From: Lepidurus packardi
Taxonomy: Eukaryota; Arthropoda; Branchiopoda; Notostraca; Triopsidae
Length of the DNA stretch: 64,000 nt
Direction: 5' to 3'
Assembly (NCBI GenBank): GCA_023053545.1
Contig: JAKZAN010000007.1
Span: forward strand, 4,092,001-4,156,000
The translations under genes and the position numbers were made by a program. Of the stretch, positions 1 through 11,779 are shown piece after piece; within the stretch, counting starts at the first letter, position 1, and each line of letters begins with the position of its first letter. Under the pieces are notes generated by a model, which did not search any database, was not told the DNA's origin, and saw only the letters and a list, made by a program, of their open reading frames with translations.

Positions 1-2474
1 GTGGCGCGTGAAAACAAAACACCAAAACATTACTGCCAGTTAAAGCGCCTGTATTTCCATGAGTCGCCAGAGACCGATACACTTTCTCAATGCAGCCATA
101 TTTAGTTGAAAAAGGCTATATGCTCGACACTCCTCCTAACTCTAGCAAAAAAAAAAAAAAGTTTTTCTTTGCCTGGCACTTTTCTTCTCTTGACTTGCTT
201 CCTTTTCAGGTCTTTTGCTTGATAGTTAAGTGTTGCTCGGTTATCGACATCCCCACGTATACTTACCACGGGATGATATCCAACGCGAAAAGCGTGGCGC
301 CCCACCCCCTTCCAAGTTTTTCAATGTTTTCTGACCCATTGCACCTTGGATGAGCAAAGAAGAGACGAACGGCGAAGCTCGGGGCAACTTTATCACCACC
401 ACGAAAAGGCCTAAGATAGAGGCCCGAGTCTTTCCTTTGGCGCAAATCGTGATTTAATGACCCAATTCACACCCTTCCTAAGCGCCTCTCCCCACCTTCC
501 ACTTCCACCCCATGCTCTTTTCTTCTCTTCGTTATCTCGCAAAACGCTACGGTGCGAAGACGTTAAGCCAGAGTTATGGCCAAGCCCGTATATACGATAT
601 AAATTTACACCCGCGGGCTCCAGGACATGTGAACAACTTTACCCCGGACCCTCTCCCCGCTCCCCTTATTCTTAACTGACCCCAGTAATACGCCTAGACA
701 GCCCATGCTGTTATGCGTGCCAATAGAGATGAATCATAAACTAACGTGCCCGGTTCTCCCAAATCGTCTCAGATGGCCCCATAACTCTCCGTCATTCATC
801 ACAGCTAACACCGATATCTAGACCACTTCTCAGACTAGTTAAACCCCTCAAGTCGGGAAGGAATGGGAACCTAACATATATATATCTCAGCTTTTCAAAG
901 AAGAAGGGGGGACTCTTGCACACCTTAATTGACTTTGCCAAATCGAAGCTTTTTGATGTTAGGAAAGCTCTGAACTGTATAGTTTCTCGGAATATTTTAC
1001 ACTCATTTAAGGCTATAAATTTGTGTCTTCGGCAACACAATACTGAAGAATAAATAGATAAAAAACTAATGAAGAACTTCGTGAAAGAAGAGCTCCCTTC
1101 TTATAATAGCAATCGGTAATTACAGCCAAGTTTTGCTAGTGTTTGGTTAGGATCTTTGCCGGAAATGAGACCCTTCCTATGTGAAGATTGCTTACTCGTG
1201 GAGAACGATGTTGTACTTTACTCTCTTTCTTCAACAATACTCCATCTTTCTAGCTGACAATCGACGTCGTAATGCTGGGGAAGGGGAAGAAAAAAATAAC
1301 CAACTGAAAAGTTTATGTCCATTTGGCCCCTCCAAACGGGACCTCATCTATTGAACCATTACGACGACCATGTCCCCCAATAACAAAAACAAAAACAGAA
1401 ATACATATACATTATTTCGTCGCCCTTGTTGGCAGCCCAGGAGATAATATAATTTGTGTTTAGTATTTTTTCTGAATACAAGAAGAGAACACGGGTCAGC
1501 AACGAACACCAAGCTCAGGCTTCGATCCTTGAATTGAAGTTGTTCCTGAGACTTGAAAGGGACACTTGGAAAGAGAAAATTTGTGCATATCGATGGCAGT
1601 TTTTGGTGTCTCTGTAGCCCAGTTTCTACGTCCTTCTGTTTCTCAAGGAGCTCCCGTCTACGATGGTAATCTCTATAGCTATAACCGGCCCCAAACAGCC
1701 TGTTTTTGTGTGATTTAGATAACACGTGGCGCTGTCATACCACAAAATCGCTCAAGCACCTTTCCCAATCCAGTGGAAGTTGCTCTCCATTCCATGCATT
1801 AGAGATCAAACGGCAGTACAATTTTCTGCTTACCGGTTAAGAACCTTGGCAAGAGGCAACACTTCGAGATCTATTTTGTTGTTGTTTTTGTCTCTCTCTC
1901 TGTAGCTTTCTTTCTTATCACATCAGTCATACAAACTTAGTCTTCCGGGAATTAACAAAGAGGGGTCTGCGCGTATTAAAGCGGAGGTAGAAATTAAAGC
2001 TATTTTTTCCCCTTTCTTTTTCATTTATATATTCCCCCTGTGCCATCTCGGTCGCCATACTTTTTTGGACCTGCCTCCCTTTTTCAAGTGGGCGGCTCTT
2101 GATTGTATTATGTTTTCGAGCGTAATTGTTTGCTGGCAAAAGCGAGAGACAGCAGACCGGGTGAGATAAAGCGTCTTGGTGGGAAGAAGCGTGCCAGAGA
2201 AGTAAGAGAAACTGCTGACCGGAAAATAAAATAAAGCAAATTAACAGACTTTTGCCCCCACCATTTTTCGCTCTTTTCTTATATCTAACGATGTGTTTGT
2301 CGCTTGGCAACAAGATTAACCGGACGTGGTTCCTTATTTGCTCTGTTGGTACTTCCAAGTAAAAATTTCTTAAACTCAGAAAACGAAATCAAATTGCACG
2401 CAATTATCCAAGCGTGTCGCAATTCGTTATGTCCCATGTTTCGTTTTCTTTAAGTGTATTCTAATAAATACCTT
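1..2474. other. Non-genic DNA
   Basis: No convincing gene is seen. Open frames here are short, have no recognisable domain, and lack paired splice sites. The stretch holds short homopolymer runs, such as a run of A at about 147-160, and AT-rich sequence. It ends where the first Tigger-like relic begins. Confidence 0.6.
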
Positions 2475-3380
2475 GTATTGAATTGTTTTGTATTGATCAC
2501 TGGTTATTAGAATCAGACGTTTTACGGGATACAATTTAAAGGACCGATTCAAAGTGATAAAATTCGTAGCACTTTAATCTGTTATTAGAATTACACTTTC
2601 GGATATTAGAAACAATTTCAAAAGAATATTCACATAACGAAACTGCAGTAGTGATTGCTACAATGGACTTGCTACAATGCAAATTGACCAATGGCATTGC
2701 TTTTGCGTCGTTTTGACCAATCCTGCTATTTCCAGCCTATACTACTACGCTTAGGGAAAAATGCCTTCTAAACTCCCCAGACAATTACAGGAGCAGGTTA
2801 TTCCAATGAATGACCAGTTCTTTTATTTGACTGGGAAAATGAGAAGTGATATCGAGTTGAGAACCATACTAAGGTATGATTCTCAACTTAAGGTATGTTT
2901 CTCATCTAAGGTATGGTTCTTAGCGTAAGAGTAGGCTTCAAAGGCTCCAGTGTTCCTTGTGTTTTAGACGTGTGGTCATAGAAAAATGGCGACGAACAAG
3001 AAATGAGTTGATACAAATGTAAAAAGAAAGTTACAGCTCATTGAAATTTATGACAAGTTAAATTAAAAAGATTTGCTAGAAAGGGAAGTGGCCGTTTAAC
3101 TTAGGAATTCCTCAATCATCTCTATCAAAATTGGTGAAAAATCGTTACAAAATAACCAGTAGTGGGTCTCGTAGTGAATCTAGGAAAGGAAACGTGTGGG
3201 GAAGTTGTCAACAAGTATACGATGCTTTGTTTCTTTGGTTTAACAAGCCAGTTCGTTTTTACGCGCCTATTAATCGTAGCATTCTATTGCATATTTCCAA
3301 TTTTCGGTTATTAGAATCTCCGCTTAATGGAATCAATATGCACTTGACAAACGTGATCGCAATAAGCGGCATCTAGTGTA
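2475..3380 (+). mobile_element. Tigger/pogo-like DNA transposon relic, copy 1
   Basis: This copy shares long stretches with copies near 31.4 and 62.6 kb. Shared blocks include the subterminal TTATTAGAATC motif, the ACCGATTCAAA block, and a region beginning ATGGCGACGAACAAGAAA near 2986. That region is a decayed version of the CENP-B-type helix-turn-helix start of a pogo-family transposase, interrupted here by stops. The right end, near 3367-3380, matches the inverted repeat GGCATCTACTGTA of the best copy. The left end is degraded, so its position is approximate. The copy cannot encode a transposase. Confidence 0.7.
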
Positions 3381-4001
3381 GGCTACTGTGTTGTGCTGGC
3401 TTTTTTGAACTTTTTTTTAAGAGAGGAATCCGTGGGGCATGGCTACAATGCCAACCTGTCGTACGTAGAGACGGATATATCGACAAGAAAACATGCTTTC
3501 TTACTCCGATAAGGGCAAGTTTCGTCTGTCTAATATGAACCGAAATGTTTATATATTTTTTCTCTTTTACGGGTGCACGCTACAGTCAGATTAACTTTAC
3601 TTTATGCTGCAATAATGTGTATTAACATCACATAAGAATTGCCCAAGAGGACAACAGGGTAAAATTAGCTCTTAATCTTTTGCAACACGATCTGCTAAGG
3701 CTACAAACGTTGTAGTGAAGTCAAATCACAGAGAGCGATTCTGCTTTCTACATCCTGAAGCTAAAAGTGTTTAAAATTATCGTATTGGTTGCCAGTAAGC
3801 CAACACTATATTTATATTGGTAAAAGCTTATAAATAAGGTCTGGATTCGCCACGGGACAGACTTCCATTCTTAACAACTTGTCGCGTTGCCTCGTTAGTT
3901 CCAACGGATAACAATTTATAAGGCAACGCAAGAAAACCAAAGCAAAGTAAAAAGGCACTCGTGTAAATAAAATAGTTTTCGAAAAATTATCTGGTGGTAT
4001 A
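3381..4001. other. Intergenic, 3' flank of the MTMR10-like gene
   Basis: AT-rich DNA between the transposon relic and the stop codon of the minus-strand myotubularin gene. It probably includes that gene's 3' UTR. No clear polyadenylation signal in the minus orientation was identified close to the stop. Confidence 0.5.
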
Positions 4002-7000
4002 CTAGTCAGGAGTTGACATAAACGACTCGGAATCGAGTCTTTCTCGACTATCATCATCCAAATCCACGATGTCCCATTGACTCCAGTCACCAGGATTGTT
4101 GGTGTTGTCTCCATTCCGGACTGACGCACTGATAAACGGGTAAAACGAACTTATTCGCCCTGGTACCGAAGCTAAACGTTGATAACCTCCAAGACGCAGT
4201 TGATGGTAATCTAAAGGCGCTGTAGCTGCTGCTGTATGCGTCCCCGACCGTGTACCAGCCGTTTGCAACGGACTGTTGGCAAAAACCGACTCGGTGCTAG
4301 GACTCTGATGCTGATTCAGCACGGCTTCGGCCGACAAAGTTCGCCCACCAGGTTCCATCATAGGTGATGACGAGAGCAAAGGTCTGTACGGGATAGACTC
4401 TAGAGATTTGCCAGTAGATGAATTCGGGTGATTTGGCCTATGCCAGCTGCTCGAAGAGCTGCTCCCTCTGGAACCGCGCACGGAGCTGGCGGACGCAGAT
4501 GGACTGCTCGGACTGGAAGTTTTCTGGAAGACTGCGTTCCGTGAATGGCTCTTAGACTTATGGGGCCCGCGATGCTGATGTTGTTGCTGATGCTGTTTTC
4601 GGTCCAGTCGGGCCATTCTTTCTTCCATGGCCAGGGCTGTCTTCTCCAAGGACATGATTTGTTCGCTCAAAGCCGCCATTTGCAGAAAAGACACCAAATC
4701 CCCGCCGCCCCGAATATCGAGTACCGGTATCCAGCGCAAATAGCATTGTTTCCAGAGGCGGAAGGCGGAAATGAGCGGCGTGACTGCCAATACCTGGTAA
4801 ACGGGCCAATCTAGCACATGCCAGTCTGGCTGAGCAGAATTCGCATTCTGTTTCTGGCTATTGTTGGAACTGCCGGTCGTAGTGGGGTGAGATGGCGTCA
4901 AAGATGTGGACGACGCGCTGGAATTATGGTCGGAGACAGTGGTACTACCCGCTTCTTCGACAATGGAGGCGCTACCCAAGCCATGGCTTTCATAAACTGT
5001 CCAACGCTGATTGAGACTGGTTTCGCCGTTTTTGCGAAAGCGCGCAAGGGACGAAGGCGTGGTGGCCGCTGCGGAGTTGCTTTGGGTGTAGCTAAAGGGC
5101 ATGCCTGTATGGTGAACAGGTCGGTTGCGGTCGGCAGCGGAATTGGCCGACGTCGTAGGGCCTGTCGTTTCCTTGTAAAAAGACATTTCGTGTTCGTCGG
5201 GACGACCAGCGGCAGCAACGTCACCCGAAATGGACTTGAGCTGGCTTTTTTGCAACCGATTAGGCGAAAAAGATGCTTCGTGGCCGAAGAACAGCAAACC
5301 TCGCACTTTGCTCCAGGTCACGCCCGTGCTTTTCTCTTTTTTACCCGCGTACCAATCGCTCAAGGCAAAATTTCGACTGCCCCAGCTGCGGCCCAAGGTG
5401 TCCGTACCTTCGCCGGTAAAAACAGGTACATCTTTCCGCGACAGCGTCAGCGTGGAAACGCTGCTTCGGCGCGAGCGACTGTAATCGGGCGAACCCAGAT
5501 TTGGCGAGGCAAACTCCTTGTAACCCGTGGCCACTTTGTCAATGGTTTCATGAGGCGCGAAATTTACGGGGGCGAAGACGGGACTGACGTTGGCCGTTTG
5601 ACGTTCAACTTGGACACGTTGGCTGATGACGAAGGTAGGGTTGTAAAACAAAAGTTGCTCTTCAGCTCCAAATTGCAACTCCCAATCCCAGACGCTCCTT
5701 AATTGGAAACAAGTCGTATCATCCTGTCAAAAAGCAAAAGGAGAGAAAGGGCAAGATGAGTTCAAGCGAGATTAGAGACTAACATCCCCAAAAGAAATTC
5801 ATTTTAATTTACCTCCAGTGCCAGGACTCGCTCTTGATGACTATTGAAGAGGAACGTATCAAATAAGGACAAGAATGTAGTATCCCAGAGTGAGGTTAAA
5901 TACGTTTCCGTGAACTCAAACGCGGTTGGACACTGCTGTGTTAATTGCCAGACACAGTCCAAAAACAAATGAAACAATGGAACCTAATATCATATTCCCC
6001 ACCCCCCCAAAAAAATAATTTAGTTTACAACCTTATTTTTTAAAAACAATCGCATTAATGTAAAAATTTTTAAATAATAATAATAATAGTAATTTAAAAA
6101 ATGTGGAGTTTACTCCTCACTTGCTAAACAATAACCCGGGAATAGACAGTATGCGTGGAATTCATACTGCAGAGCTTTTCGTGAGTGGCTCTGCACAATT
6201 CATTTTAAAGAGGGTTAGGTGGCTTGGTATGTGATTGACTTATTGTGGAATGAAAAGGGCTATTTTTAGTTTTTGGCAGCAACGCACGCTACAAACCGCG
6301 ATTGAGGTACGAAACCCGCTATAATATGCAGGTTCCTGGGTTACTGTTTAGCATGTAGGGGGTAAACTCCACAAGCGCAAAAATAATAATTACTTCTTCA
6401 TTGTCTTTCTCTAAAAAACGGCCCAGTCTGTTGGCAAACGGATGTCCTAACGCCACCCATTCTTTTTGTACAAGCGATTGAAATCCGTGTAAAGTACGGT
6501 AATGCGGATCGATAATTATCTGTGTAAGGGAAGATATCAAAGCTGACATGTCTCGGCCTTCCCCTTCTTGGAGGACTACTGAGACCGAATCTTCATGGAG
6601 GGATTTGGCAGCGCGTAAAGCAATTCGCAAACATGACATGACACACTGGGGCCATTGCGATGCTTCTAATAAACTAAGATATCGGGTATCTTGCTCCGTA
6701 AAGCGGCGAAAACTGTCGGGCGAGGCACAGCAATGGTCTCTTAACCGTAACCAACTCCCAGTGACGTCTTTCAAGCTGGGTGCGATGCGATCTAACTCAA
6801 GGATTAAAGATTCCCGAGCCCTTGGATGGGTAGCGCGAACCCTTTCCAGCAACACGCTTTCTTCTTGACTGCATAGAAGAGATAAACCTCATTATAACTT
6901 TTCGGGGAAATTTAATTGAGACCATTTTTTTTTACCTCGAAATTGCAGTAGGTAGGGACCTGGCCATACGAATAATGACGCACCCTTGATCGTTGCCCCA

Positions 7001-8817
7001 TACCCAAACAGGCGGCCTTTGACCAAAAAAGTACTGACTGGCTTCGGTCACCAATTCGTCGGTCAAAGAAGCTGGCACAATAAAAGCTTCACACAAACTA
7101 AAATAAAAGAGAAAATACGAAATCTTTTGTAAAGAGCTGTTGCCTTGCGAATTAAATTTCACCTGGGGCACACTTGGAAGTTTTCGTTGACGGTACACAA
7201 ACGCCATTTCTTGTCTTGATTACATCCACAGCGCTCGACTTCGAGTAGCCAATCGTCGTCTTGATTAAAATATGCGGTATTGGGATCTAACCTTGATGCT
7301 GGCAACCTACATGAAAAGAGGGGACAATTCTCTTACAGCTTGTTATGTCAACATGGAATGCAACAAAGGAATGCTTACTGGCACTCAAAAGCGAAGACGA
7401 GTTCCAGACGCGTCGGGAAGGCATGGTGCAAAATGGCATTGGCTAAAGTCCGGCCTGAACCCACTGGCGAGAACCGAAATCCAAAGCTAACGACTCGGAA
7501 ATCCTAAGTGTTTAAGATTTAATACAATTAATAGAACATTTTTAATACAAATAATTATTTAATTTTAATTAAAGTGCATTTACTCGACACGTAATCTGTA
7601 AGCATTTGATGCTACCATATGCACTTGCGCCGGGTAAAAGTCGTCTTCGTTTATCGCCACTGACTTGGTAGATACTTTCCACGTTAGCTAAGCAAATATC
7701 ATCGGAGGCAAAAAGTTTGTTGCGCTGACCTTCAATCTAGAGATACACGATGATTAAAAAAGACGGGTAAAAGAAGTAACAATGTAAGAGGATATACGTA
7801 CCGTGGAATTTTGAGGGTCGATGAAAGCAACCTTGAAGTTGGTGACAAAGAGCGTCCCGGATTTGCCTTGCTTACGATCGCTGAGAGCAGCGAAACGGAG
7901 AACACTTGGTGCTATGGCTATGATCACTTCCCCTGCGCACAACAGGAAGTAATTAAAGACTATGAGGGAGGCTCGTGTTCCGAGTAATTCTGTCGCACGC
8001 ACAAAAACAGACGTTTTGGCAATCACCACTCCAATGCGTGCCAGCGACGGTATTCCAACACCAGAAAGACAATGAACGTTATAATAGTAGCTAGCACCGC
8101 ACCCAAAGAATAGCAACACAGCATTTTCGTGTTTATTTTAAAGAGGAGAAACGCTTAAAAGTTAACACCGGCTGCGTTGCAAGTTTTTGACGTTAACTTT
8201 CGCTCTTTTGGGGTTATATAAGAAAATAACGAGTGGACGAAGCAAGTACAAAGCTTGAGCTTTTCTCCTGTGAAGGAAAGAAATTTGAGAGGGCTTAACA
8301 TGACATCATGATTAAAATTTCGAAGCTACGCAAGTTAGCGGAAAGGAAAAAGGAATGGAGACTAGACTTCTAGCGGTAAAGTGGCACGATGGAATGTTTA
8401 ATTTTGCTAACAAGCTGCAGTTTCTTATAAAAATTAATGAAAATTCGAGCTAATTCCAAAACAGCTTCAAACTTACCAGGCAGCAAGTCGGGTTCTACTA
8501 GTTTGGCATCTTCAAAACCAGATTTTTCTCCATTCACCTATAACGTATTTTGTCTATTAGTGATATAAGGTTTAAGCTGACAATGCAATTTTCATAACAG
8601 CTGCAGTGCAGGTTATTTGTTCTATTATTTATCCAAAGCAAGCAAGGATGAGGAACTCGTAAGATCCAAGCGTAAGTTCCAAGCGTGCGAATAAACGTCA
8701 AGCAAAACAAAATACATTGTAGGTAAATTTGATGGTTTAGAACAAGAAAAAATATTTAGCAATCACCTTAGAGTCGTAATCATCAATATCTACGTATGTC
8801 TTAAAAGTTGTCGACAT
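4002..8817 (-). CDS. MTMR10-like: Inactive myotubularin-related protein, MTMR10/12 type
   Basis: Ten exons (minus): 8817-8767, 8537-8477, 7932-7802, 7736-7584, 7503-7379, 7306-7163, 7097-6936, 6868-6394, 5983-5813 and 5723-4002. All have GT-AG borders and the phases close to 1064 aa. The N-terminal part is a GRAM/PH-like domain (LLPGEVIIAIAPSVLRF, then CRDFRVVSFGF). The myotubularin domain follows (KKWRLCTVNENFQVC, DPHYRTLHGFQSLVQKEW). Where active members have Cys-Ser-Asp-Gly-Trp-Asp-Arg, this protein has LQEGEGRD at about 375-382. It lacks the catalytic Cys, as in the MTMR10/11/12 pseudophosphatases, which act as adaptors for active myotubularins in 3-phosphoinositide turnover. The last exon carries the family C-terminal segment (KQCYLRWIPVLDIRGGG) inside a long Ser-rich, probably disordered tail. 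The protein is longer than human MTMR10 (about 780 aa). Start: MSTTFKTYVDID, the only suitable ATG before the first donor. Confidence 0.9.
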
Positions 8818-8952
8818 TTCATTCACAGAGAACTCAAAGAGATAGCGGCATGAAACACAAACAAAAACACATGGCCCGCCTCGGAGCTGAACAGCGAATA
8901 TTCATTGTTATACGTTCGATGTTCGATGTTTTAACATAGCAGACGTTTGCGC

Positions 8953-9230
8953 GGGAAAGATCTGATTTGATTGGATGCTCATTAACGATACTCACTCAGC
9001 TGATAATACATTTGAATCTTCAATGCAACACCTAGAATTTTTTTTCTATTGTATCCCAATTGTTGATGAAGGCTTAATTTGAGGTCGGTTTGACATTTGG
9101 GAAAGATCTGATTTGATTGGATGCTCGTTAGTGATATTCACTCCGCGAATAATACATTCGAATCTTCAATGCAATACCTTAGAAATTTTTTTCTATTTTA
9201 TCCAAATTTTTTATGAAGGCTTTATTTGCC
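8953..9230. repeat. 146-bp tandem repeat, two copies, between MTMR10-like and opsin
   Basis: Unit 1 starts at 8953 and unit 2 at 9099. Both begin GGGAAAGATCTGATTTGATT and share the later blocks AATCTTCAATGCAA and TGAAGGCTTTATTTG (with T/A differences). The copies differ at scattered positions. They lie between the start codon of the minus-strand myotubularin gene and the opsin promoter, so they could carry duplicated regulatory elements. That role is inference. Confidence 0.85.
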
Positions 9231-9281
9231 GTTTTCCTAGAGATCAAACAGAGCCATAAGCCGTCATGGATTTATAAGCCT

Positions 9282-9361
9282 TAATCCGAGTTTAATCCTT
9301 TTACGATGAGCTCTTGACTGGATTATTGTTCTAATATCAACTTATTATCCTAATTATATTA
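9282..9361 (+). promoter_or_regulatory. Homeodomain-type sites upstream of the UV opsin
   Basis: Two TAATCC motifs at 9282-9287 and 9293-9298, and one GGATTA (the reverse complement) at 9320-9325, match the K50 homeodomain (Otd/Crx) consensus. At 9351-9361 lies TAATTATATTA, a dyad close to the P3/rhodopsin core sequence I consensus (TAATYNRATTA) with one mismatch. Otd and Pph13/Pax6-type factors are known to control insect opsin promoters. That these sites work here is inferred from their spacing just upstream of a TATA box. Confidence 0.5.
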
Positions 9362-9394
9362 GGTCCGCATGCCTTGTACTACCATTTACGGTAT

Positions 9395-9400
9395 TATAAA
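9395..9400 (+). promoter_or_regulatory. TATA box of the UV opsin gene
   Basis: TATAAA lies 34 bp downstream of the homeodomain-site cluster and about 155 bp before the opsin start codon. Transcription would start near 9425-9430, giving a 5' UTR of roughly 130 nt without an intron. Confidence 0.5.
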
Positions 9401-9555
9401 TGACCCGGAAATTCCTGACCGAGATTGTAGAAGGGAAGCAGCCAGCAGAGGTAAAACTAGAGCTCCTAATCGAGCTGTGGAAATTTTAGCCCATTTGTAT
9501 TGTATTAATTCAACTTTTGTTCAGGAGCGGTTCTTTAAAAAGTACCGGCCCAAGC

Positions 9556-11139
9556 ATGGCGTTTCTTACAAACCAAACCTACGATGGTTCAAGTCCAAAT
9601 ATCAATTTCTTCAGGTACGTTTCTCGTGTAAATTGTCACATTAGGATTGTCGATGTTTTACTTTTGTTTTGTTTTTCACTACAGGGCACCGGAGCGGCTT
9701 ATGCTAGGATACAACACCCCGAAAGACTACATGGACTATGTTCATGCACACTGGCAGTCCTTTGAAGCTCCCAATCCGTTTCTTCACTACTTGCTGGGTG
9801 TTCTATACATCGGCTTCATGTTTTGCGCTCTCGTAGGCAACGGAGTGGTAATATGGATCTTCTCATCGTAAGTTATTCTCACTTCGTATTTCCAACACAA
9901 AAACTTTCCAGTTTCTGTTAACGCTAACGCTTTTATTCTAATTTTTAGAGCTAAGTCTCTACGGACACCGTCCAACATGTTTGTTATCAACCTGGCCGTT
10001 CTTGACTTCATCATGATGATGAAAACCCCGGTGTTTATTATCAACTCCTTCAACGAAGGTCCAATCTGGGGTAAATTTGGCTGTGACCTTTTTGCTTTGA
10101 TGGGATCTTATGCCGGTATTGGTGGAGCCATGACGAACGCTGCAATCGCTTTCGATCGCTACAGGTAGTACTGATTTATGTATGTATTTCCTTTATTCGA
10201 GGTTTTTGTTCGTGTCATTGAAATTTAGGACTATTGCCCGCCCCTTTGATGGAAAACTTTCTCGGGGCAAAGTACTGGCGATTTGCGCGGGAATCTGGCT
10301 ATGGGCAACTCCATTTTCTCTTATGCCCTTGTTTGGTATTTGGGGACGCTTTGTGCCTGGTAATATTTTTTTTTTTTTAAAAGAATAACTCCAAAGGATT
10401 TTGTAATGAATTTGATCTTAACACTAGAGGGCTTCTTAACCACCTGCTCGTTTGATTACATGACTGAAAATAGCTCTACTCGGTGGTTCGTGGCTTGCGT
10501 GTTTATCTATTCGTACATCATTCCGTTGGGTATAATAATTTATTATTACTCGAAGATTGTCGGACACGTTAAAGAACATGAGCGCATCTTACGCGATCAG
10601 GTGAATAGTCGCAACTATGCTTACGTGACTCGTAATGGTAACCGTAAATGGTATCTTGTAGGCTCGAAAGATGAACGTTGAATCTCTTCGTAGCGGAAAG
10701 GACCAGCAGGACAAATCAGCAGAAATCCGCATTGCTAAAGTAGCCATCGGACTAGCACTCATGTTCGTTGTAGCATGGACGCCTTATGCTTTGGTGGCAC
10801 TTCTGGCTGCTTTTGGAAACAGGTGAAAACATGGCTTAGTTCGAACAAAATAAGTAAAGACTTTTCGTACTTGAAATGATAGGGCCGTTTTGACGCCTCT
10901 GGTTTCCATGATTCCTGCTTGTTGTTGCAAAGCAGTGGCCTGCATTGACCCTTGGATTTATGCCATCAATCATCCTCGTTACAGGTACAGTTTAGTTTGG
11001 ATTGAAGAGTTTTATTAAACTTTTTTTCCTTGCTATTAGACTAGAACTTCAGAAGAGATTGCCCTGGTTTTGCGTTCACGAGCCTGAACCTGAAGTCCTG
11101 GACAACACTTCTTCAACTACGGAGAAAACATTAAGCTAA
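9556..11139 (+). CDS. Rhabdomeric opsin, UV class
   Basis: Eight exons: 9556-9614, 9685-9867, 9949-10164, 10229-10359, 10428-10600, 10662-10822, 10883-10984 and 11040-11139. They give 374 aa with all phases closing. It is a seven-transmembrane Gq-coupled photoreceptor of the microvillar membrane. The sequence shows an N-glycosylation site (NQT at 6-8), the disulfide pair Cys126/Cys203, DRY at 150-152, the Schiff-base Lys324 in [12 protein letters not shown], and the arthropod loop [11 protein letters not shown] at about 256-266. [17 protein letters not shown] is typical of arthropod short-wavelength opsins. TM2 reads MMMKTPVF, with Lys106 at the position that carries the UV-tuning lysine in Drosophila Rh3/Rh4-type pigments, so I infer UV absorption. 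The Ser/Thr-rich end (SSTTEKTLS) is a likely phosphorylation region. Introns are 52-81 bp. The start ATG lies in the first exon after the TATA box; the frame upstream of it has no opsin similarity. Confidence 0.96.
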
Positions 11140-11779
11140 TAGACCGTACCTTTTGCGATACCCGTTTCTACTGGAAAACGAACTTGGCCCGTCTCTGGCT
11201 TAAGAATTACGAATAAGTTTTCCTACCCTTGTTTGTTACTTTAGAATCGTAGTTATTCTTAAACCCAGCAAAATATAAGCAAATCAGTGTTCAAAAACAC
11301 ATATCTGAAGAAATTTCTTGTAGGATGAGATAGTAAAGTAGTACTATAAAGGAAGGGTTTATAAACTAGAGAGTCAAAATCAAACAACATTGGAATGATG
11401 TTCTTTGTCTTGTCGAAAGTTTAGGGACTGTTTGGAAACCTAAAGGAACAGAAAAAGAGAAGGTTCAGTCTATTTATCCCAAACCCCGCCCGTTGTTCAC
11501 GAGCAACAATACGCGCCTGTCCGTGTCAAGGTATACTATAATGGTGAGTCCGGTAGTACTTTCCTTTGCGTTACCTTTTTTTTTCTTTTGCAACACCCTG
11601 AACAGCAACACATCAATACATGCAAGCAGACTTGGTCGATGAGCCCTACGCCGAAAAGTCGAACACGACCAGGGCTACAAATTCAGTGATGTGACTACTT
11701 AATTGTAGACGTCAACCGGTAAATGGTTTCAAGTAAAAGTTTTAATTCTTCTTTATATAACCGTAATGCACGTCAAGCA
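11140..11779. other. Intergenic, opsin 3' flank to channel start
   Basis: Only 640 bp separate the opsin stop from the first ATG of the channel gene, which lies on the same strand. I see no gene here. A short T-rich run lies near 11576-11588. A 5' non-coding exon of the channel could lie here but cannot be fixed from sequence alone. Confidence 0.4.

Noticed and set aside
4818..5702. Long plus-strand open frame of 294 codons
   Set aside because: It is antisense to the last exon of the MTMR10-like gene, whose minus-strand frame shows family motifs and correct splice phases.
9369..9644. Open frame of 91 codons overlapping the opsin start
   Set aside because: It begins upstream of the TATA box and has no similarity to known proteins. 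The opsin frame starts at 9556 in a different register.
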